Source: an uncultured Erysipelotrichaceae bacterium
GTDB taxonomy: Bacteria > Bacillota_I > Bacilli_A > Erysipelotrichales > Erysipelotrichaceae
Assembly (NCBI GenBank): GCA_902761625.1
Contig: CACWLH010000003.1
Coordinates: 1-64,000, forward strand
Length of the DNA: 64,000 bases
Direction of reading: 5' to 3'
The notes under the pieces were generated by a model. That model worked only from the letters and a program-made list of their open reading frames with translations, searched no databases and was not told the DNA's origin. Below are positions 12,797 through 21,429 of the stretch, in pieces; positions within the stretch are counted from its first letter, which is position 1; each line of letters starts with the position of its first letter. A program made the position numbers and the translations under genes.

Positions 12797-12869
12797 TGGA
12801 GCCGAAGAGACTCGAACTCTCTACCTCATCGCTGCCAGCGATGCGCTCTCCCAGGTGAGCTACGACCCC
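12797..12869 (-). tRNA. tRNA-Ala (anticodon GGC)
   Basis: The 73 bases fold as a full cloverleaf: acceptor GGGGTCG/CGGCTCC, D stem GCTC/GAGC, anticodon stem CATCG/CGATG with loop CTGGCAG (anticodon GGC, reading GCC), T stem GAGAG/CTCTT with loop TTCGAGT, and discriminator A. CCA is not encoded. The integrative element abuts its 3' side, the usual insertion geometry. Confidence 0.93.
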
Positions 12870-12930
12870 GTGCCTAATAAGGATACCACGGATTTCGTAA
12901 AATGACATTAAAAATATGTGCAGACATAAC

Positions 12931-12952
12931 AAAAAGCGCCGAAGCGCTTTTT
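12931..12952. terminator. Bidirectional terminator after kdgK
   Basis: AAAAAGCGC, a CGAA loop and GCGCTTTTT form a perfect 9-bp stem with A/T runs on both sides. It ends the leftward kdgK operon and separates it from tRNA-Ala. Confidence 0.85.
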
Positions 12953-12975
12953 GAAATGACTGATTGTTGAGAAGA

Positions 12976-14073
12976 TCAGCGCTGAACACGTGCGCCTGCG
13001 CCGCCCATGATCGCTTCAACTTCTTTTCTGTTTGCCATGGATGTGTCGCCCGGAGTTGTCATGGCCAGTGCGCCGTGCGCTGCGCCATAGTTGACAGCCA
13101 GTTCAGGATCGCCGGTTGTCATTAAGCCGAACACGAGACCGCTCGCGAAGGAATCGCCGCCGCCGACACGGTCGAGGATTTCCAGACCGTCATAACTCTT
13201 CGACATGTAGATTTCGCCGTCCGCATAGCACATTGCCTTCCAGTCGTTGACTGTTGCAGTCTTGACTGTACGCAGTGTTGTTGCGACTGCCTTCCAGTTC
13301 GGATATGTCTTGACAGCTTCGTTGAGCATCTTCTTGTAGCCGTCGAGGTTGAGTTCCTTGAGGTTCTCGTCGTTGCCTTCGATCTCGAAGCCCAGGCAAG
13401 CGGTGAAGTCTTCTTCATTACCGATCATGACATCGACATACTTGGCGATTTCACGGTTGACTTCCTGTGCCTTTTCCTTGCCGCCGATGGCGCTCCACAT
13501 GGAAGGTCTGTAGTTGAGGTCGTAGGAAACAAGTGTTCCGTATTTCTTCGCTGTCTTGATTGCAGCGATGACAGTCTCGGAAGCCTGCTCGGAAAGAGCT
13601 GCATAGATGCCGCCTGTATGGAGCCAGCGTACACCCAGTGTGCCGAAGATATATTCGAAGTCGAAATCTTCCGGAGTTGCCTTGGAGATGGCAGTGTTTG
13701 CACGGTCGGAGCAGCCGACTGCGCCGCGGATGCCGAAGCCGCGCTCTGTGAAGTTGATACCGTTGCGGCAGACTCTGCCGATACCGTCTGTCTTCATCCA
13801 CTTGATCAGGGATGTGTCAACACCGCCCTGGCAGATGAAGTCTTCCATCAGGCGTCCGACCTCATTGTCAGCGAATGCTGTGATGACCGCAGTCTTCATG
13901 CCGAAGCACTTTCTGAGGCCTCTGACAACGTTGTATTCTCCGCCGCCTTCCCATGCACGGAAAGAACGGGCTGTTCTGATTCTTCCTTCTCCCGGATCAA
14001 GTCTCAGCATGACTTCGCCAAGGCTGACCGCATCAAATGTATATGTGCCTTCCGGCTTGAGTTCCAGTTTCAT
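12976..14073 (-). CDS. kdgK: 2-Keto-3-deoxygluconate kinase (PfkB family)
   Basis: This enzyme phosphorylates KDG to KDPG in hexuronate breakdown. The 365-aa protein starts MKLELKPEGTYTF at 14073 with an SD (AGAGG), two bases after the aldolase stop. PfkB signatures are SLGEVMLRLDPG at the N-terminus, GGGEYNVVRGL for sugar binding, and DRVGGGDSFASG, with the catalytic Asp, near the C-terminus. Its neighbours (KDPG aldolase, mannonate dehydratase, mannonate oxidoreductase) fix the substrate as KDG rather than fructose or ribose. A sugar kinase of slightly different specificity cannot be excluded from sequence alone. Confidence 0.9.
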   Translation of the reverse strand: MKLELKPEGTYTFDAVSLGEVMLRLDPGEGRIRTARSFRAWEGGGEYNVVRGLRKCFGMKTAVITAFADNEVGRLMEDFICQGGVDTSLIKWMKTDGIGRVCRNGINFTERGFGIRGAVGCSDRANTAISKATPEDFDFEYIFGTLGVRWLHTGGIYAALSEQASETVIAAIKTAKKYGTLVSYDLNYRPSMWSAIGGKEKAQEVNREIAKYVDVMIGNEEDFTACLGFEIEGNDENLKELNLDGYKKMLNEAVKTYPNWKAVATTLRTVKTATVNDWKAMCYADGEIYMSKSYDGLEILDRVGGGDSFASGLVFGLMTTGDPELAVNYGAAHGALAMTTPGDTSMANRKEVEAIMGGAGARVQR

Positions 14074-14075
14074 AA

Positions 14076-14717
14076 TTAACCTCTGATCTCCTTGACCATC
14101 GCAGCCGCATCGGCTGTGATCTTCTTGATTTCGTCGAACTGTCCGGCCTTGATCATATCGCCCTTGACCATCCATGTTCCGCCGCATGCCGCAATCTTGT
14201 CGCTCTCAAGATAAGCTCTGAGATTCTTGAGGTTGACACCGCCTGTCGGCATGAATTTAACCATTGTGTAAGGTGCTGCCAGAGCCTTGATTGTGCTGAG
14301 GCCGCCATAGTTTTCAGCCGGGAAGAACTTGCAGACTGTGAGTCCTCTCTTGACTGCCTGGGCAACTTCACTCGGTGTGACTGTGCCAGGGTATACCGGA
14401 ATGTTCTTGCTGATGCAGTAGTCAACGATTTCCGGATCAAAGCCCGGTGAAACAATGAACTTCGCACCTGCATTGACTGCACGGTCAACCTGCTCAACTG
14501 TCAGAACTGTGCCTGCACCGACGAGCATTTCAGGATAAGCTTCTGCCATGATGCGGATGGATTCTTCCGCTGCTGCTGTACGGAATGTGACTTCTGCAAC
14601 TGCCAGACCGCCTTCAACGAGCGCCTTGGCAAGAGGCAGTGCATCTTTTGTGTCGTTGAGAACGACAACAGGTACTACACCGTAGGAGCCGATTTTCTGA
14701 TTCATTTCTTCAAACAT
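14076..14717 (-). CDS. eda: KDPG / KHG aldolase
   Basis: This class I aldolase splits 2-keto-3-deoxy-6-phosphogluconate into pyruvate and glyceraldehyde-3-phosphate. The 213-aa protein starts MFEEMNQKIGSYGVVPV, with SD GAAGGTG upstream; an earlier in-frame ATG at 14744 lacks an SD. The Schiff-base Lys lies in VCKFFPAENYGG, the conserved Glu in AEVTFRT, and the phosphate-binding loop is FMPTGGVN. It is coupled to kdgK. It has its own promoter and candidate operator upstream, so eda-kdgK can be expressed apart from uxuA-uxuB. Confidence 0.94.
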   Translation of the reverse strand: MFEEMNQKIGSYGVVPVVVLNDTKDALPLAKALVEGGLAVAEVTFRTAAAEESIRIMAEAYPEMLVGAGTVLTVEQVDRAVNAGAKFIVSPGFDPEIVDYCISKNIPVYPGTVTPSEVAQAVKRGLTVCKFFPAENYGGLSTIKALAAPYTMVKFMPTGGVNLKNLRAYLESDKIAACGGTWMVKGDMIKAGQFDEIKKITADAAAMVKEIRG

Positions 14718-14757
14718 AATTTTCACCTTCTTCTTGCCGGACATGCCGTGCCCTATT

Positions 14758-14810
14758 ATCTGAAAGCCGTTTCAGATGTCGATTTTATGATAGCACAGAT
14801 CAATTGCCGA
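14758..14810 (-). promoter_or_regulatory. eda-kdgK promoter with palindromic operator over the transcription start
   Basis: On the minus strand TCGGCA (14810-14805), a 17-base spacer and TAAAAT (14787-14782) form a promoter. ATCTGAAA-CGGC-TTTCAGAT (14777-14758) is a perfect 8-bp inverted repeat lying over the expected start site. This is the classical position for a repressor. The motif was not seen upstream of uxuA. Confidence 0.6.
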
Positions 14811-14906
14811 TTCCGATTTGCCCCATGGACATTTCCATCTTCTTCATGGCCTTTTCCGATTTGCTTTCACCGTTTGAGGCTTTCAGAAAGATTTTCAAGA
14901 TGTGTA

Positions 14907-15761
14907 TTATACGCCTGAATATGCGCTGAAACCGCCGTCAATCGGGAGTGTGACACCGGTGATGAAGGAAGCCGCGTCATTGTTGAGCAGGAACAGGACA
15001 GCTCCGCACAGTTCCTTCTCGCTGTCGCCGAAACGTCCCATCGGTGTGGCCGCCAGGATCTTACCTGTACGGGCAGTCGGAGTTCCGTCCGGATTGAACA
15101 GAAGCGCCGCATTCTGCTTTGTGGCAAAGAAGCCCGGTGCGATCGCGTTGACGCGGATGCCGACCTTGGAGAAGTGAACTGCCAGCCATTGTGTGAAGTT
15201 GGAGACAGCCGCCTTTGCGCCGGAGTAAGCCGGGATCTTGGTCAGCGGGGTATATGCGTTCATGGATGAGATATTGAGGATGTTGCAGCCCTCGCGGCCG
15301 ACCATCTGTCTGGCAAATGCCTGGGTGGGCAGAAGTGTGCCGACGAAATTCAGGTTGAAGACGAATTCAACACCGCTCTTGTCGAGATCGAAGAAGCTCT
15401 TTGTGTCAGCTTCGATATCTCCGTTTTCGAAATATTCCTTGTCGGTGGTTGCTCTGGGGTTGTTTCCGCCTGCGCCATTGAGAAGGATATCGCAGGGGCC
15501 GAGATCGTTGCATACCGCTTCGGCAACCGCATAGCAGTTGTCCTTGTCGAGAACATTGCACTTGTAAGCCTTGGCTACGCCGCCCTCAGCGACGATTTCG
15601 TCGGCGAACTTCTGTGCTGCCTCTTCATTGAGGTCAAGCAGTGCAACCTTTGCGCCGGCTCTTGCCAGAACCTTTGCAAAATAGGAACATAACACGCCTC
15701 CGGCGCCTGTGACGACTGCTGTCTTTCCGCTGAGATCTGTATTGATAACATTCTTTTCCAT
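14907..15761 (-). CDS. uxuB: D-mannonate oxidoreductase / fructuronate reductase, SDR family
   Basis: The 284-aa short-chain dehydrogenase probably interconverts D-fructuronate and D-mannonate with NAD(P)H, the step before UxuA. It has the Rossmann glycine region AVVTGAGGVLCSYFAK, the NGAGGNNP segment, catalytic Ser in NISSMNAY and the YxxxK pair in AYSGAKAAV. The ending ITGVTLPIDGGFSAYSGV is typical of SDRs. It belongs to the SDR type of UxuB (as in Bacillus YjmF), not the long-chain E. coli type. It lies 17 bases after uxuA with a good SD (AGGAAGG). The substrate is inferred from context. Confidence 0.85.
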   Translation of the reverse strand: MEKNVINTDLSGKTAVVTGAGGVLCSYFAKVLARAGAKVALLDLNEEAAQKFADEIVAEGGVAKAYKCNVLDKDNCYAVAEAVCNDLGPCDILLNGAGGNNPRATTDKEYFENGDIEADTKSFFDLDKSGVEFVFNLNFVGTLLPTQAFARQMVGREGCNILNISSMNAYTPLTKIPAYSGAKAAVSNFTQWLAVHFSKVGIRVNAIAPGFFATKQNAALLFNPDGTPTARTGKILAATPMGRFGDSEKELCGAVLFLLNNDAASFITGVTLPIDGGFSAYSGV

Positions 15762-15778
15762 TTTCTTTTACCTTCCTC

Positions 15779-16855
15779 TTATAAGCCTCTTGTCTGACTC
15801 TTTTCAATTGCTTCCCATAAGCCGTTGATATATGCTGCGCCAAGCGCTCTGTCATAAAGACCGTAGCCCGGCATTGCGACCTCGCCCCAGATCATTCTTC
15901 CGTGGTCAGGTCTGATCGGTCCGTCAAAGCCGATCTCATAGAGCGCCTTGACGATTTCATACATATCGAATGTTCCGTCGCTGGAAAGATGCGCAGCTTC
16001 CTCGAAGTTTGTCGGGGAATGGAAATACAGGTTTCTGACATGCGCGAAGTGGATTCTTCCCTTGAGGGAGCGGATCATATCGGGCAGGTCATTGTTCAGG
16101 TTTGTTCCGTAGGAGCCTGAGCAGAAAGTGACGCCGTTGTGCACATCGTCAACCGCATTCATCAGTCTCAGGATGTTTTCCTTGTTGATGATGATTCTCG
16201 GCAGACCGAATACGCTCCAGGCGGGATCATCGGGATGGATTGCCATCTTGATGTCATATTCATTGCAGACAGGCATGATTGCTTTCAGGAAATAAACAAG
16301 GTTTTCGAAGAGCTTCTCGTTGTCAATGTCCTTATAGAGTTCAAACAGCTCTTTGACCTTTGCCATTCTTTCCGGTTCCCAGCCCGGCATGACGGTGCCG
16401 TTCATATCGCCGGCGATGGAGTCGAACATCTTTTCCGGATCCAGCGCGTCGACTGCTTCCTGGGTGTAGGCAAGCACTGTGGAGCCGTCCGCTCTCTTTC
16501 TTGCCAGCTCGGTTCTTGTCCAGTCAAAGACGGGCATGAAATTATAGCAGACCAGGCGGATGCCCTCTTCACCGAGGTTTCTCAGACATTCGATGTAAGT
16601 CGCGATGTCCTTGTCCCTGTCTTTGGAGCCTGTCTTGATCGCATCGGAAACATTGACGGATTCAATGCCTTCGATCTTTAATCCGGAAGCCTCGACTTCT
16701 TCCTTGAGCGCGTGGATTTCCTCGCGTGTCCAAAGGTCGCCAGGCTGCTTGTCGTACAGCATTGTGATGACGCCGGTAACGCCCGGAATCTGTCTGATCT
16801 GTTCCAGTGTCACGGTGTCATGCTTGGAACCGTACCATCTCAGTGTCATTTTCAT
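15779..16855 (-). CDS. uxuA: Mannonate dehydratase
   Basis: UxuA dehydrates D-mannonate to 2-keto-3-deoxygluconate. The 358-aa protein starts MKMTLRWYGSKHD at 16855 with SD AAAGGAG. Family features include PGVTGVITMLYD near the N-terminus, MAIHPDDP and THF-like metal-site segments (FCSGSYGTN, HFAHVRN), and IRPDHGRMIWGE at the end. It is the first gene of the leftward uxuA-uxuB unit and is divergent from an AraC regulator. No uxaC (uronate isomerase) is in the window, so fructuronate must come from enzymes encoded elsewhere. Confidence 0.95.
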   Translation of the reverse strand: MKMTLRWYGSKHDTVTLEQIRQIPGVTGVITMLYDKQPGDLWTREEIHALKEEVEASGLKIEGIESVNVSDAIKTGSKDRDKDIATYIECLRNLGEEGIRLVCYNFMPVFDWTRTELARKRADGSTVLAYTQEAVDALDPEKMFDSIAGDMNGTVMPGWEPERMAKVKELFELYKDIDNEKLFENLVYFLKAIMPVCNEYDIKMAIHPDDPAWSVFGLPRIIINKENILRLMNAVDDVHNGVTFCSGSYGTNLNNDLPDMIRSLKGRIHFAHVRNLYFHSPTNFEEAAHLSSDGTFDMYEIVKALYEIGFDGPIRPDHGRMIWGEVAMPGYGLYDRALGAAYINGLWEAIEKSQTRGL

Positions 16856-16915
16856 AATTGATTTTCTCCTTTTATGTACACTCTTATTCTGCAATGAAAG
16901 CTCTTGGATTTACAT

Positions 16916-16956
16916 TGTGCAAATTGTCAAACAGATTGCAAATATTGTTGTATGAT
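16916..16956. promoter_or_regulatory. Direct repeats and -10 element between uxuA and its AraC regulator
   Basis: TGCAAATTGT (16918-16927) and TGCAAATATTGT (16937-16948) form a direct repeat with a 19-base period, the layout favoured by AraC-family dimers. TATGAT (16951-16956) is a -10 for the rightward gene. Confidence 0.5.
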
Positions 16957-16962
16957 AGGCTC

Positions 16963-17886
16963 ATGAAGAAACAATACCGCTCAGAATTCAGCACCCGCCA
17001 GAATATGCGCAAAGAAGACTATGAAATCTTCTTTTACAGCGACTCTTATTTCCAGAGTGTCTCCGTGCACAAGCACGATTATTACGAATTTTATTTCCCG
17101 GTTTCGGGAAAGGTTGAAATGGAAATCCGCGGAAAAAGAACCCCTCTTGTTCCGTGCGACGCCGTGATTGTGCCGCCGGGAACGCCTCATCGCGCCATCA
17201 CCGAAAACTCTGAAAAATCATACAGCCGCTATGTGTTCTGGATCAGTTCGGCCTATATTGCCGAGATTGCCGTCATTGTGCCGGGCATCAGCTATATCCG
17301 CAAAAAAGCAGCCTCGCAGAAACAGAATATCTTTCATTTCAGTGAAAGCGAATATGCCCTGATTCAGTCAAAGATTCTCAGACTGATCGAGGAGGATCAT
17401 TCTGATAAATACGCAGCCGAAGACTTCCGTCATATCTGCATCATGGACCTGCTGACGCTGATCAGCCGCTTCATTTATGAACATGACAATCCCCGGCCTG
17501 CCGAAAAAGGAAGCGATCAGATTCAGATGATGATCGATTTCATCGAAACCCATCTGGATGAGGAGCTGAGTCTGGAAAGACTGGGTGAACAGTTCTTTGT
17601 TTCCAAATATCACATTGCCCATATTTTCAAGGACCGCACCGGCATGACCGTTCACAGGTACATCCAGAAAAAGCGTCTGGAGCGATGTGCGGATGACATC
17701 AAGGCAAACAAAGCGCTGAGCCAGATCTACCGCATGCATGGATTCGGGGATTATTCCTCCTTCTTCCGCGCCTTCCGCAGTGAATACGGGGTTTCCCCCA
17801 AAGAATATCAGTCGGTATATCAGCTTGATCCGCTTGTCAGAAACAGAGCGGATGAGACAAAGGAGGAGACTGAACATGGATCATGA
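16963..17886 (+). CDS. AraC family regulator, probably of the hexuronate genes
   Basis: The 307-aa regulator has an N-terminal cupin sensor domain (VSVHKHDYYEFYFPVSGKVE, VPPGTPHR) and two C-terminal helix-turn-helix units (LSLERLGEQFFVSKYHIAHIF; IYRMHGFGDYSSFFRAF). It is divergent from uxuA, suggesting it activates that unit in response to a sugar acid. The ATG at 16963 is only seven bases after the TATGAT -10 and has no clear SD. Translation may be leaderless, or start at the next ATG (17005), which also lacks an SD. The next gene overlaps its end by 11 bases. Confidence 0.85.
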   Translation: MKKQYRSEFSTRQNMRKEDYEIFFYSDSYFQSVSVHKHDYYEFYFPVSGKVEMEIRGKRTPLVPCDAVIVPPGTPHRAITENSEKSYSRYVFWISSAYIAEIAVIVPGISYIRKKAASQKQNIFHFSESEYALIQSKILRLIEEDHSDKYAAEDFRHICIMDLLTLISRFIYEHDNPRPAEKGSDQIQMMIDFIETHLDEELSLERLGEQFFVSKYHIAHIFKDRTGMTVHRYIQKKRLERCADDIKANKALSQIYRMHGFGDYSSFFRAFRSEYGVSPKEYQSVYQLDPLVRNRADETKEETEHGS

Positions 17887-18889
17887 AGCATTGAAGAATA
17901 TCATCACAAAGAATATGAAACTGTATCGCAGCGGTCTCATCATGCAGGATGACATTGAATATCTGGATATGATCATCGCCGCCCATGAGCTGCTGAATGC
18001 CGATGATTCAGAGGCGCACGACCTCACATGGAAACTGACCCTGTTCATGAAGGAAACCGATGGCATCCGGCCGCTTCATTATTCACTCTGGCTTGCCCTT
18101 TTCCCGCTGCATATCATGAAACTTCCCAGATTTCTGGAAAGCTTTGAAGTGCAGGCATTAAAAGAAGACTATCAGCCTGACAATGCCGTCATGGGCATCT
18201 TTCATAACCGCCTGGAAACAAAGGTGACATTGCCGCTCAGCGTCCACAGTAAGCTGATCCGTGAGGAAGTGGACAGCTGCCTTGCCCAAAAAGATCATAT
18301 CAGCGCAGCCCTTCAGAGATGGATGGCATATGAGGATGAGCTGGCAAGAAGACGGAACAGCTTTGAAATCGGGGATGTGCTTTCTGTTTACTATTCATAT
18401 ACATCAGAGGTTCTCAACATGGACGCCTTTGAACATGCGCAGGTCTCTTCTGAATGCATATTGAAAATCAGTATCAAAGACATGATGCATGAGATCCCGG
18501 TTCTGATCACACATGTTTACGATGACATGATCACCGCCCTTTCTTTTGCCAGACCGCTTCATCTTTACCGCATATTCAGAAATGAGGCGAAAGCGGAATG
18601 TTATAAGCTCAGTGACAGGGAATACCTTGGCTTCCATGTGGGAATGCTGCTGGCGGATGATGTCGAAATCAATGAAAAGAATATCCGGGCAAGGCTCATG
18701 GATCCCGCCGGGGCCCGTTATGAGGTAAGCGGAAAAATCATTCAGGAATATCCGAACCAGGTCTATAGTGCAGAAATCACATTTGCAGACGGCACAAAGA
18801 AAAAAGCCGAGTTCTGTCTTTCAGAAAGGCATTTTGCCATGATTGAACTCAGCCAGGGATATTCGGATTTTCTCAAAGATTACAGGTAG
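17876..18889 (+). CDS. Hypothetical protein coupled to the AraC regulator (337 aa)
   Basis: I do not recognise the family. The start MDHEALKNIITKN at 17876 has a strong SD (AGGAGGAG) and overlaps the AraC stop by 11 bases, implying translational coupling. The protein is soluble, with no signal peptide or membrane segment. The N-terminal two thirds is mainly helical (for example EEVDSCLAQKDHISAALQRW). The C-terminal part looks like beta-rich units (AEITFADGTKKKAEFCLSER). Its 3' end overlaps the convergent AEC transporter gene by 10 bases. Its coupling suggests a role with the hexuronate regulator, but that is inference. Confidence 0.75.
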   Translation: MDHEALKNIITKNMKLYRSGLIMQDDIEYLDMIIAAHELLNADDSEAHDLTWKLTLFMKETDGIRPLHYSLWLALFPLHIMKLPRFLESFEVQALKEDYQPDNAVMGIFHNRLETKVTLPLSVHSKLIREEVDSCLAQKDHISAALQRWMAYEDELARRRNSFEIGDVLSVYYSYTSEVLNMDAFEHAQVSSECILKISIKDMMHEIPVLITHVYDDMITALSFARPLHLYRIFRNEAKAECYKLSDREYLGFHVGMLLADDVEINEKNIRARLMDPAGARYEVSGKIIQEYPNQVYSAEITFADGTKKKAEFCLSERHFAMIELSQGYSDFLKDYR

Positions 18890-19803
18890 TAAACCATCGT
18901 CAGCACCGGCATCGTCGCAATGCACATCAATGTGGTGATCGTATTGATCGCGGTTGCCGTGCCGGCATCCTGGTCATAAAGCTGTGCCATCTGGGTGACG
19001 GTGGAGGCGCTTGGTGTCATCGTGGCCATCAGGCTGATGTAAAGAATGGTGACGCCGTCCGCTGCGAAACGGCTGAAGCCGCTGTATTTCATAATCACAA
19101 GGATGATCATCGGAATGATGATCATTTTCAATACGGCAATGATCCAGATCCGCTTACCATTCACAATGGATTTCAGATCCGTTCCGGCCAGGATCATGCC
19201 GATCATGATCATTGAAACCGGTCCGATCACCGAAGCCATCGATTTCACCGTGCCGCCGATCAGCGAAGGCAGATGCAGATGAAGCAGGAACATGATCATG
19301 CCGGCAACGCACGCAATCAGGTTGACATTGAGCAGGATCGCCTTGAAATCCGCGCCTGTTTTTCCCTGAATCAAAGACTTGCCATGGGTCCAGATGATGA
19401 ACTGCTGCACAACCATGAAGGCGCTCGCATAGATCACCCATTCCTCGCCAAGGATCGCGGTGACAAGAGGAATGATCAGATTGCCGGCATTGGAATAAAT
19501 CAGAGATGCTTTTTCAACATTGGTGAAACGGAACACACGGCTGAGCGAATACACAATCACAAACAGCAGAACATGGATCATCAGACCGGACAGGATTGCC
19601 ATGATGAAGCCGGCTGCCTTTTCAGCGGAGTATTCAATCTGGAAGGCATTGAGAATCGTGCACGGAGTGATCAGATAGACAAGCAGCACCGAGAGCGGCT
19701 TGGAGTCGGATGATTTCAATACATTCAGACGGACAAGCAGATATCCGCATAACATCATCAGAAACAGCTGAAAAATCTGCTGTGCGAGCAAAACCGCAAC
19801 CAT
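18880..19803 (-). CDS. AEC family transporter (auxin efflux carrier-like)
   Basis: The 307-aa membrane protein has about ten hydrophobic segments in two sets of five. The first begins LAQQIFQLFLMMLCGYLLVR, and it includes the conserved LVYLITPCTILNAF loop and IMIGMILAGTDL in the second half. AEC proteins in bacteria typically carry organic acids such as malate or lactate across the inner membrane. SD GAGGAGGG precedes the ATG. It is transcribed leftward and converges on the hypothetical gene 17876-18889. The substrate is unknown. Confidence 0.9.
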   Translation of the reverse strand: MVAVLLAQQIFQLFLMMLCGYLLVRLNVLKSSDSKPLSVLLVYLITPCTILNAFQIEYSAEKAAGFIMAILSGLMIHVLLFVIVYSLSRVFRFTNVEKASLIYSNAGNLIIPLVTAILGEEWVIYASAFMVVQQFIIWTHGKSLIQGKTGADFKAILLNVNLIACVAGMIMFLLHLHLPSLIGGTVKSMASVIGPVSMIMIGMILAGTDLKSIVNGKRIWIIAVLKMIIIPMIILVIMKYSGFSRFAADGVTILYISLMATMTPSASTVTQMAQLYDQDAGTATAINTITTLMCIATMPVLTMVYYL

Positions 19804-19938
19804 GGAAGTCCCTCCTCTGAAACATGTTCTGTTTTTCTTACGCGCATAATTCTAACGGTTTATGAAACACCATGCAAATAATATGTCAGCACACTGCCCG
19901 AAGCGCTTATTTTCCTTTTTATCAGTGGAGTTTCGACA

Positions 19939-19975
19939 CTTTTGGGTATAGGATAGATAGGATTGAACCCAAAAG
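19939..19975 (+). promoter_or_regulatory. Inverted repeat just upstream of the NSS transporter gene
   Basis: CTTTTGGGT (19939-19947) and ACCCAAAAG (19967-19975) are a perfect 9-bp inverted repeat enclosing a TATAGGAT/GATAGGAT -10-like segment and ending next to the SD. It could be an operator or an mRNA hairpin covering the ribosome binding site. Confidence 0.5.
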
Positions 19976-19990
19976 AAAGAGGTGAGTGTT

Positions 19991-21358
19991 TTGGACAGTA
20001 AAAACAGAGGATCCTTCTCATCCAAGCTCGGCTTTGTCCTTTCGGCAGCCGGGGCTTCGGTGGGACTTGGAAATATATGGAGATTCCCCTACCTTGCGGC
20101 AAGATACGGCGGCGGGGCATTCCTGCTTGTTTATATCATTCTCGCTTTGACCTTCGGCTATACGATGATCATCGCCGAGACCAGCATCGGACGTTCCTGC
20201 CGCAAAAGTCCGGTCGGCGCGTTTGACTACTATGGCAAAAACAGTTTCATGAAAGCGGGCGGATGGCTCAATGCCATCATTCCGGTACTGATTGTCCCCT
20301 ACTATTCCGTGGTCGGCGGCTGGGTATGCAAATATCTTTATGAATTCATCTGCGGCGATATGAATCAGCTGGTCGCGGACAATTATTTCTCAGATTTCAT
20401 CAGCGGCGGATGGCAGGCGGAATTATGGTTTGTCATCTTCATCGCATTTGTGCTCGGAGTCATATGGCTCGGTGTGAACAACGGCATTGAGCGTGTATCG
20501 GGCATCATGATGCCGGTGCTGGTTGTGCTGGCTCTGATCATCAGCATCTACACCATCACAAGACCCGGCGCCATGGAAGGCGTGAAATATCTTCTGGTTC
20601 CGGATTTCAGCCGTTTTTCCTGGAAGACGGTGGTCGCGGCCATGGGACAGATGTTCTATTCCCTTTCCATTGCGATGGGAATTCTGATCACCTTCGGCAG
20701 CTATATGAAGAAAGACACCAGCATTGATCATTCGACCATCCAGGTTGAGATCTTCGATACAGCCATCGCCCTGCTTGGCGGACTGATGATCATTCCTGCG
20801 GTATTCGCCTTCTTCAAAGGCAATCCCGATACCCTGAACCAGGGACCTGCCCTGATGTTCATCACCATGCCCCGCATCTTCGCGGATATGGCGGGAGGCA
20901 GACTGATCGGCATTCTCTTCTTCCTGCTCGTTCTGTTTGCGGCCGTTACCAGCGCCATCGCCTTATGCGAAAGCGCCGTATCCACCTTCAGCGATGAATT
21001 CGGCTGGTCACGCAGAAAAGGAACGGCTGTCATGGCAGTCATCATGATGGTGCTTGGCACTTTGAGCTGCCTTGGCTATGGACCGCTGTCCTCTGTTTCC
21101 GTCATGGGAATGGCATTCCTGGATTTCTTCGATTTCCTGACCAACTCACTGATGATGCCGGTTGCGGCAGTGTTCATCTGTCTGCTCGTCTCACGCCATA
21201 TGGGCATTCAGGCGGTGGAAAACGAAGTCATGGCAGACGGTCATCCCTTCGGCAGAAGAAAGCTGTTCAGCTTCATGATTCAGTACATCTGCCCTGTCTT
21301 TGCGATTGTGATCTTCCTTTCCTCCATCGCTTCCGCGCTTGGCTGGATCAATATCTGA
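19991..21358 (+). CDS. Sodium-dependent transporter, NSS (SNF) family
   Basis: The 455-aa membrane protein of the LeuT fold uses the sodium gradient to import amino acids or related amines. TM1 has the signature GASVGLGNIWRFPYLAARYG. About eleven membrane segments follow, including AMGQMFYSLSIAMGILITFGSY (the TM6 region) and the TM8 segment FFLLVLFAAVTSAIALCESA. The TTG at 19991 is chosen because AGAGGTGA lies at proper distance; a GTG at 19982 overlaps that SD. The gene stands alone with its own inverted-repeat regulatory region. The substrate cannot be predicted. Confidence 0.92.
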   Translation: MDSKNRGSFSSKLGFVLSAAGASVGLGNIWRFPYLAARYGGGAFLLVYIILALTFGYTMIIAETSIGRSCRKSPVGAFDYYGKNSFMKAGGWLNAIIPVLIVPYYSVVGGWVCKYLYEFICGDMNQLVADNYFSDFISGGWQAELWFVIFIAFVLGVIWLGVNNGIERVSGIMMPVLVVLALIISIYTITRPGAMEGVKYLLVPDFSRFSWKTVVAAMGQMFYSLSIAMGILITFGSYMKKDTSIDHSTIQVEIFDTAIALLGGLMIIPAVFAFFKGNPDTLNQGPALMFITMPRIFADMAGGRLIGILFFLLVLFAAVTSAIALCESAVSTFSDEFGWSRRKGTAVMAVIMMVLGTLSCLGYGPLSSVSVMGMAFLDFFDFLTNSLMMPVAAVFICLLVSRHMGIQAVENEVMADGHPFGRRKLFSFMIQYICPVFAIVIFLSSIASALGWINI

Positions 21359-21429
21359 TTTTACAGATGAACGGTTCCATACAAATCACATGAGCAGTAT
21401 TCATGTTATGATAGGTAAAAGAGGATCAT

